Source: Treponema sp. UBA4319
Lineage (GTDB): Bacteria; Spirochaetota; Spirochaetia; Treponematales; Treponemataceae
Length of the DNA: 21,098 bases
Assembly: GCA_002393865.1 (NCBI GenBank)
Contig: DGUD01000099.1
Span: 1 to 21,098, forward strand
Reading direction: 5' to 3'
Made by a program: the position numbers and the translations under genes. Positions within the stretch are counted from its first letter, which is position 1; each line of letters begins with the position of its first letter. Shown one piece after another: positions 14,582-21,098 of the stretch. The notes under the pieces are model-generated. The model was not told the DNA's origin. It ran no database searches and saw only the letters and a program-made list of their open reading frames with translations.

Positions 14582-16783
14582 CTAGCGAATCCGTATGTCC
14601 GTCAGGGCTACCTGATCGCCGGTAAGGGCGACATATACTTCTTCGACCCCGGAAGCAAGCGTAGTGGTACTCTCGATATTGATACCAAGATTGTCCGCCC
14701 TCAGGATAATCCTGTTGCCTTTTTTCTCCAGGAAAACCTCATACTCCATTCCTTCCCTGTTGGCAAACTTCCATGCGTCCCATCCGGGGAATCCGTCCTT
14801 CTTTTTCAGCCTGAATTTTGTCTGGGCTAATTCGGTCAGGCACTCGGCCTCTCCGTTCAGCTTTATCAACGCATATTCCTGATACCCCTCCCCACCGACG
14901 GAGCCGTCCTTAGACCAATACAAGACAACATACGGGCAATGCCAGATAAGGCTTGCCGCAGGAAGGCTCATGGAGTGGAATGCGATTCTCAGGCGGTTTT
15001 CCAGCGCTATGCCCTGTGTAGAGGCAGAACGAGTCTTATCAACCTGCACATTCTTGATATCCGATTCCAGATGATTGATATAGCTGATATCTCCGACTAT
15101 CCGGGGAATATCTTCCGCCCCGGTCTCAGATTCCACCGTCTCTATGGCAATATCCTGAATCGTGCAGTGCTCCCCCGTCAGCCCGATATACGACGACATC
15201 GTCCGGTTTGGCAGCGCGACAATGATTTCCTTCTCAAGCTCCGGCCCACGCATCGTAAGCTTTATGTGATCGTCCACCCTGAAGGCTGTCATCTCGTATT
15301 CCGCCCTGCTTCCTTCAGCGCCGCCTTCCCTCCGGAAAACCTTTACCACCTCCATCTTCCGGGCCGCAGTGGTAATCATGTGCTCGTCAAACCAGAGCTC
15401 CCCATATTCAAGATAATGATACGCGTCTATCGTCCTGTCATCGCTGTGGACGCGCCTGTCAAACGAGTCAAAAAGAATAATGGAAGGCGCGCTGAATTTT
15501 TCTCCGGCAGCAGTGTCGATGCACACAAAGCTGATTTTTTTTATTTTCCGGCCGATTTCGATTCCTTGTGAGACTTTATCCCGGTATTCACCGCAGCGTA
15601 TCTCCTCTGTCTCCGAAAAATCCTGCGCGGCAGTTTTGCCATCGGCATCGATAATCTTGACCATTGTGTCCGCGAACACGGCATCGAACTTCTCTCCCGC
15701 ACCTTTGACCAATTCCTCCCGCGCCATATACAAGGGCATCGCGTCATGCTCCTTTCCGGACATCGTCATATCGGCACACGCGGTGGCAACTTTCGCAATC
15801 CGCTCCATCTCATCAGCCTCGCGGTCCTGAAAATCCAATATCTTGCCGTAAAAGCTGAACAAGCCGACTGCATCGAACAGCGCCGTATAATATGCCTTGG
15901 CGCAGTAATCGTCATCCTTGCCATTGTACTGCGCGATTCTTTTTGCATATTCCGCGGCCCGGACCGGCTTGCCTTTGGTAAGGCTGTCTTTTTCCTCAAG
16001 CTCCGATATAAATGCCAGCGATATACGGTTGAGCACATCCTGCATCCTTTTCTTCTCATCCTGCATGGTCAGAATCTCAATATTATGCGCATGCACGACC
16101 GTGTTGTTCATATCAATGTAGGAAAACACATACAGAAAGATGGAGACGGCCACCATGGCCATGTTCACAATGGAAATACCATAGGCAAATATCTGTATGA
16201 TGCCGCATACTATGGGCACGAATATATATAATACCAACGAGATATAGATAAGCCTGCCAAAGATTTTCCGGTATTGCCTGACAACGCTATACTGCACGAG
16301 CGGGCAGACAACCGGTATGATATATGCGACAAGAAAGCCCGGCCCACGGTGGTAGCGGTTCATCTCATCAAAGTAATAGTACAGGTTCATGGGAACAGAG
16401 ATGACCGCAAGAAGCATCCCGACTGCGGACAATCCGCTCACAAACTTGAGCCGCAGGGGCAGCGTGCGGAGCTTGCCTTCCGAACTAAGCCAGTCCATAA
16501 GATACAGATTGAAGCCGAATACAATGCCGGAAGTCAGGAAGAACACCATGAAATTGCTCACCCTGACCATTACGTAACCTGTCCGGCCGGGATACCCGGC
16601 ATAGATATAGGCCAGCCTGTCAAACCACAGGAGGTGCAAAGCTAGCAGCTCCATAAGGATAAGTATCCGCTTTCTGTTCTTGGACAGAAAGCGCGTAAGG
16701 AGCAGCAGGAACACAAGTATTCCGCACGCCCCGCATATAACAAGCATGCTATTCAACTGATGTGCTTCTATAAACGCAATCAT
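14582..16783 (-). CDS. 7TM protein with degenerate HD domain and duplicated beta module
   Basis: The 733-residue protein begins with seven hydrophobic helices (about 12-31, 39-60, 70-95, 111-133, 148-169, 178-200, 203-223), like 7TM sensor modules of histidine kinases. Residues about 235-345 resemble the first half of an HD-GYP domain: EEKDSLTKG then RAAEYAKRIA, then YYTALFDAVGLF. The metal-binding residues are gone: the first His is K272, the HD pair reads Asp-Ala at 304-305, and no GYP motif exists. The C-terminal part (about 430-733) is beta-rich and contains two related 55-residue units (494-548 and 679-733), both ending in Y-[IV]-[GA]-LTG and DI-x-I. No further helix follows, so this part should be cytoplasmic. 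AAGGAGG precedes the ATG. A binding or scaffold role is inference. Confidence 0.75.
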   Translation of the reverse strand: MIAFIEAHQLNSMLVICGACGILVFLLLLTRFLSKNRKRILILMELLALHLLWFDRLAYIYAGYPGRTGYVMVRVSNFMVFFLTSGIVFGFNLYLMDWLSSEGKLRTLPLRLKFVSGLSAVGMLLAVISVPMNLYYYFDEMNRYHRGPGFLVAYIIPVVCPLVQYSVVRQYRKIFGRLIYISLVLYIFVPIVCGIIQIFAYGISIVNMAMVAVSIFLYVFSYIDMNNTVVHAHNIEILTMQDEKKRMQDVLNRISLAFISELEEKDSLTKGKPVRAAEYAKRIAQYNGKDDDYCAKAYYTALFDAVGLFSFYGKILDFQDREADEMERIAKVATACADMTMSGKEHDAMPLYMAREELVKGAGEKFDAVFADTMVKIIDADGKTAAQDFSETEEIRCGEYRDKVSQGIEIGRKIKKISFVCIDTAAGEKFSAPSIILFDSFDRRVHSDDRTIDAYHYLEYGELWFDEHMITTAARKMEVVKVFRREGGAEGSRAEYEMTAFRVDDHIKLTMRGPELEKEIIVALPNRTMSSYIGLTGEHCTIQDIAIETVESETGAEDIPRIVGDISYINHLESDIKNVQVDKTRSASTQGIALENRLRIAFHSMSLPAASLIWHCPYVVLYWSKDGSVGGEGYQEYALIKLNGEAECLTELAQTKFRLKKKDGFPGWDAWKFANREGMEYEVFLEKKGNRIILRADNLGINIESTTTLASGVEEVYVALTGDQVALTDIRIR

Positions 16784-16798
16784 CCGCCCGCCTCCTTC

Positions 16799-18766
16799 TT
16801 ACTGCCTGATCAGGGCTTCCATGCCGTCCCAATCAAATGATTTGAGCATCTTGGACAGCGCCCTGACCTTCTCGTCGTCCTGGGGCGGAAGCTCATATTC
16901 GTTCAGCCCGTTCAGTATCATCTCCACGGAATTATAATCCATCTGGGGAACAACCATAGAGAGCGCCTCGTAGGCATCCTGTAGTTTTTTGCCGGATATC
17001 AGCTCCTTGTCCTTTGCCGGCGCCGGATGCAGACGGCTGAGCTTGTCCTTATATGCCTCATAATCCGAAAGCAGTTTTTCGTGGTGCTCGTCTATAAAGC
17101 CGCTATCTTCCTTATTCCCGGCATTCTCCACAGCCGCGGCAAGCTCGGAGAGCCCCAGCGCGCCGATAATCCTCGCGGAGCTTTTCAGCGCATGGACTTT
17201 TATCGTGTACAGCCTGATGTCCCCGTGCCCATACGAATCCCTGATAATCTTTGCGTTCTCGTCAATCGTATCAAGGAAAAGGTTGAGCGCAAATATATAG
17301 TTGGACACCCCGCCGGCATTCTTGATCCCCTGCTCGACGACAAGGTCTTCCGTATCGTATATCCAGCGCATATCCGGAGGAATCTCCTTCATGTCTTCCA
17401 CGGCGTATTCTTTCGACGGCTTCTTGATAATCTCCGGCGGAAGATTCTCCATGATAGTTCTTTCAAGCGCACGGCTGTCGATTGGCTTTGTCAGGTAGCC
17501 GTCAAATCCCTTTGACACATAGAAGTCGTTGTCCACCGTCGTATTCGCGGTCAGCGCATATACCGGAAGGTCGGGATAGCTCTCACGGATTCTGGCCACA
17601 GTCTCAACGCCGTCCATACCCGGCATAAAATGATCGAGCAGCACCACGTTGAAGCGGGTCTCTTTTATCTTCTCAAGGCATTCCTCCCCGCTCTTGGCGG
17701 TCGTGACATAGACCCTGGTCGGCTTCAGCAGGCCTTTTATCACGTTCAGGTTCATGGGCGTATCGTCAACGACAAGGACATCGGCATCCGGCGCAACGAA
17801 CAGCGGCACATACGGGCCGCTCGCCGTGCCCTCGTCATGCTCCCTGAACACACCGACAGGACTTTTGTCCATTATCTTCTGATTGACTATAAAGATAAAC
17901 TCGGAACCCCTGCCATACGCGCTTTTGCAGGTGAGATCACCGCCCATAAGCTGCGCGAATTTCCGGGAGATATTGAGACCGAGCCCCGTGCCCTGGATGC
18001 CGCTGTTCTTGACCTCGTCAAAGCGCTCATAGGCGGTAAAGAGCTTGTCCAGATTCTCTTTTTTTACGCCTATCCCGGTATCCTTTACGGAAAAACGGAT
18101 TTTGCACATATCGTCTTCCCGTTCATCCATGGACACATGCAGGGCAAAGCCGCCCTTGTCCGTATACTTAAGGGCATTGGTAAGGAGATTGAGTACTATC
18201 TGCTTGATTTTGCCCGCGTCCCCGAACAGGCGCTTGGGCAGCAGCTCATCAATGACGACATCGAATATGAGCTCTTTTTCCGTGCTCCGCATCCGTATCA
18301 TCGATACGATGGAGCGCAACATGTCCTGCGTGTCGTATTCCTGCTCCACAAGATGCATCTTGCCGGATTCGACCTTGGAGATGTCAAGGATGTCATTGAT
18401 GATTGAGAGCAACGATTCCGATGCGTTGCGTATATCAAGGGAATAATTCATCATGGACATAAAATAGCCCTTGGGGACGCCGGTCGCGTCTTCCCTGAGA
18501 GCCATCTCGTTCATTCCCATGATGGTGTTTATAGGCGTGCGTATCTCATGGGAGATATTGGCGAGGAACCTAGATTTTGCGGTGTTCGCGCGCTCGGCCT
18601 CGTCCTTTGCCTGCCGGATTTCCTCATACTGCTTTTTGACGGCCAGCCGCATAATCCTCCAGACGACGATTCCCGTGGCAAGCATCAGGAGCAATGGTAT
18701 GATGACCAATATAAGCGGGTGTTCCGATATCGCGCCCAGCGCATGTGTGATTGTGTTTCCTCCCAC
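16799..18766 (-). CDS. Membrane hybrid histidine kinase: TM-HisKA-HATPase-REC-HPt
   Basis: Numbered from GTG 18766 the protein has 655 residues. One membrane helix lies at about 17-39 with almost nothing outside the membrane, then a short coiled linker. The HisKA domain has H73 in ISHEIRTPIN; HATPase has N197 in NLLTNALKY, KDTGIG and GTGLGLN. A complete receiver follows (about 329-440: VVDD, D378 in LLDHFMPGMDG, LTAN, LTKP), then an HPt with H525 in VHALKSSARIIGA. A 60-residue C-terminal extension is unassigned. The GTG has GGGAGG six bases upstream, just after the HD-GYP stop; ATG 18790 is the alternative but has no good site and overlaps the HD-GYP gene. With no periplasmic sensor, its input may come from the membrane partner proteins of the operon. 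No separate response regulator is encoded nearby. Confidence 0.9.
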   Translation of the reverse strand: MGGNTITHALGAISEHPLILVIIPLLLMLATGIVVWRIMRLAVKKQYEEIRQAKDEAERANTAKSRFLANISHEIRTPINTIMGMNEMALREDATGVPKGYFMSMMNYSLDIRNASESLLSIINDILDISKVESGKMHLVEQEYDTQDMLRSIVSMIRMRSTEKELIFDVVIDELLPKRLFGDAGKIKQIVLNLLTNALKYTDKGGFALHVSMDEREDDMCKIRFSVKDTGIGVKKENLDKLFTAYERFDEVKNSGIQGTGLGLNISRKFAQLMGGDLTCKSAYGRGSEFIFIVNQKIMDKSPVGVFREHDEGTASGPYVPLFVAPDADVLVVDDTPMNLNVIKGLLKPTRVYVTTAKSGEECLEKIKETRFNVVLLDHFMPGMDGVETVARIRESYPDLPVYALTANTTVDNDFYVSKGFDGYLTKPIDSRALERTIMENLPPEIIKKPSKEYAVEDMKEIPPDMRWIYDTEDLVVEQGIKNAGGVSNYIFALNLFLDTIDENAKIIRDSYGHGDIRLYTIKVHALKSSARIIGALGLSELAAAVENAGNKEDSGFIDEHHEKLLSDYEAYKDKLSRLHPAPAKDKELISGKKLQDAYEALSMVVPQMDYNSVEMILNGLNEYELPPQDDEKVRALSKMLKSFDWDGMEALIRQ

Positions 18767-18779
18767 GGACAGCCTCCCG

Positions 18780-20915
18780 TTATATCTCATGGTTGTATTT
18801 TCTGAGGATTACCTTGACATTCGGAAGGGATTCCATGAACACCTCCACGCACTTCGGGTCAAAGACCTTTCCTTTCCCCTCTTCTATGATTGCCAGCGCC
18901 TTCTCCAGGGGGAATGCCGCTTTGTAGACACGCGGCGACGTAAGCGCATCAAATTCATCCGCAAGCGCCATGATGCGGGCGGACAGCGGTATCACCTCGC
19001 CATGAAGCTGCTCCGGGTAGCCCGTACCATCCCAGCGCTCGTGATGGTACGCCGCCATGTTCCTCGCTTCTTTCAGATAGCTCTCGCCCTCCATAAAAGC
19101 AATGGCGTCCTCGATTATCTTCTTTCCGGCCGTCGTATGGGTCTTCATAAGCTCATATTCCTCATCCGTAAGACGCCCCGGCTTGTTGAGCACCCCGTCA
19201 GGCACATAGATTTTGCCCACGTCATGCAGCGGTGCTGAACGCACGACATCGGACATAAATTTGGGCGTAATCTTCTCCGGATAATAACCTTTTTTCTTAA
19301 GCCCCTCCACGATAATCTTTACGTACGCGGTAGTCTTGCGGATATGCAAGCCAGTATCGGAGTCCCGGTTCTCCACTATGTTCGCCATGGTGATGATAAG
19401 GCCGTCCTGCATCTTTGCCGTAGACTCGGACAGCTGCCGGATGCTCCGGGTCTGCTCCGCCTGCATCTGCACCATCTGGCAGAGGGATTTGAAGAGCTGC
19501 TCGATTTCATCGCCGGTATGGACATCGAGTTTCCGGAACGCCTTGACATATTCATCCAGCTTTTCCTGGGAATCATGGGAGCGGGAAAACGCATCGACAT
19601 ACATGGTGAGCGCCCTTACCGGAAAGACGACATGGCAATCGCTCAGCCAGATAACAAAAACGCAGAGCAGGATAAAGAAGCTCAGGAATACGGTCTCCAG
19701 CTCGACGAGGAAGCTTTTCTCGTTCGCAAGGAGCGCCTCCATGTCGATATCCGCAATCGCGTAGCAGACGCACCTGCCGGAAGAGTCGTACACCGGCTTC
19801 ATTGCCGTAAGCAGGTAGCCAAAACTATCCCGCGTGATGATAGGCTCCACCTCTTCCCCCGCAAGCAGCCGCGGGATGTACGGGACAAGCCCCTTCTCGT
19901 ATGGAATCAGGGCTCCGATGTCATCCGCCGGCGTTTTTTCGGTCGCAATATCGATAATGACGCGCCAGCCATCCTGCTCCATTTTGTACACGTACAAATA
20001 GGCGATTTCTCTGGAGCTATGCAGGATATCCGAAAGCAAAGCCTTTGTCTGGGTATAGCCCTCCGCAGATTCCCCGTCCGCAAGGAAGGCGTCCACCCGG
20101 TCTCCGTCGATGACCTTTGCGGCAAGACCAACCATCCCCATCGCAAGATTCCTGTGCTCGCCGATGTTTGTCCGGCGGTATACCATCACGCTGATATAGG
20201 TTCCTGCAAGCGCGACGGTCACAAGCGAAAAACCAAGAACCAGCATCAGCTTTTTGCGCAGGGACAAGACGCGGGAACCCGACTTGCGGTTCAGCTCGTC
20301 CTTGACGCCCGCCACGGGATTCTGCATCCATATATTGAATCTGAAATAAGGGAGGAGCTTTTCCGGCACGGAATTCACGATGGGCATCACCAGCAGCACC
20401 GTGGCAAGCTTGTCGGGCAAATCCATTATGAGGCTTGAGAAAAGGTGGGAAGAGAAGGGGCCAAAGAAGCCCGTCCGATACAGCACGCCGCTCAGCGACT
20501 CGCTGTCAAAGGAAAGACTTTCCATGAACCACGGTATAAGCGCGCCGAGCCCCCCGCCTATACACATGAACAGAAAGACGGCAAGCGGAATATCCCGGAT
20601 TCGCCGGAAGTGCCCGCGCCTGGCAAGATACGATGCCATGACAGCGATAAGCACGTTGAGCACACCATAATACAAGGAAGAATTATCAAAAAAGTTCTTT
20701 ACGATATTGGTGGCAAATCCCACGGAGACACCCGGAAGATAGCCACCCAGAACGGCAATCATCACAGTCCCGACGGTGTCCAGATACAACGGCAGCCCAA
20801 GCGCGGATGCCCCCAGCCCCAACAGCAAATTCAAGGCAACTGCTGCACCGCAGGCACACAAAGCTGTTATATTCTGGTTTTTCCGGAAAAATTCCCAAGC
20901 TCCGTTCTTGTTCAT
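18780..20915 (-). CDS. Membrane sensor HD-GYP phosphodiesterase
   Basis: The 711-residue protein has an N-terminal block of about five to six helices (17-185) resembling an ECF transporter S-component-like membrane module (LYLDTVGTVMIAVLGGYLPG). A helix at about 222-245 follows, then an extracytoplasmic Cache-like region (248-400), a helix at 405-425, a HAMP-like linker and a complete HD-GYP domain (about 505-705). Conserved residues are H524, H564-D565 (LHDVGKIYVPDGVLNKPG), H593, HH at 624-625, GTGYP at 630-634 and ADEFDALTS. HD-GYP enzymes hydrolyse cyclic di-GMP, so this one should be active. GGGAG precedes the ATG at 20915. It is the first gene of a three-gene operon with the hybrid kinase and the 7TM pseudo-HD protein. 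The ligand of either sensor part is unknown. Confidence 0.9.
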   Translation of the reverse strand: MNKNGAWEFFRKNQNITALCACGAAVALNLLLGLGASALGLPLYLDTVGTVMIAVLGGYLPGVSVGFATNIVKNFFDNSSLYYGVLNVLIAVMASYLARRGHFRRIRDIPLAVFLFMCIGGGLGALIPWFMESLSFDSESLSGVLYRTGFFGPFSSHLFSSLIMDLPDKLATVLLVMPIVNSVPEKLLPYFRFNIWMQNPVAGVKDELNRKSGSRVLSLRKKLMLVLGFSLVTVALAGTYISVMVYRRTNIGEHRNLAMGMVGLAAKVIDGDRVDAFLADGESAEGYTQTKALLSDILHSSREIAYLYVYKMEQDGWRVIIDIATEKTPADDIGALIPYEKGLVPYIPRLLAGEEVEPIITRDSFGYLLTAMKPVYDSSGRCVCYAIADIDMEALLANEKSFLVELETVFLSFFILLCVFVIWLSDCHVVFPVRALTMYVDAFSRSHDSQEKLDEYVKAFRKLDVHTGDEIEQLFKSLCQMVQMQAEQTRSIRQLSESTAKMQDGLIITMANIVENRDSDTGLHIRKTTAYVKIIVEGLKKKGYYPEKITPKFMSDVVRSAPLHDVGKIYVPDGVLNKPGRLTDEEYELMKTHTTAGKKIIEDAIAFMEGESYLKEARNMAAYHHERWDGTGYPEQLHGEVIPLSARIMALADEFDALTSPRVYKAAFPLEKALAIIEEGKGKVFDPKCVEVFMESLPNVKVILRKYNHEI

Positions 20916-20937
20916 CGGCTTCTCCCTGAGACAACAG

Positions 20938-20995
20938 CATCCACACAGCTATCGCTTTCCGAATTCACAGGAACGAGGCTTATCTGTATTGGATG
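20938..20995 (-). promoter_or_regulatory. Possible structured leader of the HD-GYP operon
   Basis: CATCCA (20938-20943) pairs with TGGATG (20990-20995), and ACAG (20945-20948) with CTGT (20984-20987). They enclose an inner TTCC/GGAA hairpin (20957-20973). The structure would lie in the roughly 108-base leader just upstream of the ribosome site. It does not show the known c-di-GMP riboswitch signatures. It may be chance pairing. Confidence 0.35.
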
Positions 20996-21029
20996 TGCCC
21001 GGAAACCAAGAGGAATTCCAGACAATTTT

Positions 21030-21058
21030 AGTATAGCACGGAAGCTGGCACAACGCAA
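21030..21058 (-). promoter_or_regulatory. Promoter of the HD-GYP/kinase/pseudo-HD operon
   Basis: On the minus strand TTGCGT (21058-21053) and TATACT (21035-21030) are 17 bases apart, and the -10 is extended by TGC directly upstream. Transcription would start near 21023. Confidence 0.6.
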
Positions 21059-21089
21059 CAAAAACCGGGGTCACGGACAGGGATTCAGC

Positions 21090-21098
21090 ATGAAAACA
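21090..21098 (+). CDS. Possible start of a gene leaving the window
   Basis: ATG AAA ACA at the window edge follows CAGGG about eight bases upstream and is divergent from the HD-GYP operon. Only three codons are visible, so this is a hint and no product can be named. Confidence 0.15.

Noticed and set aside
18767..18790. ATG start of the membrane hybrid kinase inside the HD-GYP gene
   Set aside because: No good ribosome site, whereas GTG 18766 has GGGAGG six bases upstream and just after the HD-GYP stop. Not fully excluded.
20916..21023. c-di-GMP riboswitch in front of the HD-GYP operon
   Set aside because: The conserved GEMM sequence blocks are not present; only generic stems are seen.
1..21098. 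CRISPR array, insertion sequence, prophage, tRNA or rRNA
   Set aside because: No repeat-spacer pattern, transposase or integrase motif, or RNA gene signature was found on either strand.

Overview
The window is a GC-rich bacterial chromosomal segment, above 50 % G+C by eye. It probably comes from a spirochaete, most likely a Treponema relative. Three things point there: an infA gene sitting between a divergent DksA-like gene and a convergent J-protein gene (an order I recall from Treponema pallidum), a MoxR/Bat operon of spirochaete type, and many hybrid histidine kinases and HD-GYP proteins. The species cannot be fixed from sequence alone. I found no rRNA, tRNA, CRISPR array, transposase or phage gene, and no gene-free stretch longer than about 230 bases.

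Left part, 1-5195. A flavin-reductase-like protein is followed by a six-helix membrane protein with a LuxR-type helix-turn-helix. A convergent DJ-1/PfpI gene comes next. Divergent from it is a soluble hybrid histidine kinase with no sensor domain, whose first receiver has Asn instead of the phospho-acceptor Asp. Its stop overlaps the start of a PHP-family histidinol-phosphatase-like gene by four bases.

Housekeeping part, 5196-7205. A DksA/TraR zinc-finger protein and IF-1 are transcribed divergently from promoters whose -10 boxes touch. A J-domain protein with a C-terminal membrane anchor and an Smr-domain protein follow on the minus strand.

Bat operon, 14352 down to 7335, minus strand. The order is MoxR ATPase, DUF58 protein, signal-peptide/TM protein (BatD- or DUF4381-like), BatA, a BatB fused to a lipoprotein-like TPR (BatC-like) part, and a BatD-like protein ending in two membrane helices and an SH3-like domain. 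The genes from DUF58 onward overlap stop-to-start, which suggests one translationally coupled envelope complex driven by the MoxR chaperone ATPase.

Right part, 20915 down to 14582, minus strand. This is a three-gene signalling operon behind a good sigma70-type promoter and a potentially structured leader. It encodes a multi-spanning sensor HD-GYP phosphodiesterase with an intact active site, a membrane hybrid kinase with receiver and HPt, and a 7TM protein with a catalytically dead HD-like domain plus a duplicated beta-rich C-terminal module. This operon is the best candidate for an undescribed system: a phosphorelay, an active c-di-GMP hydrolase and a pseudo-HD receptor made together.
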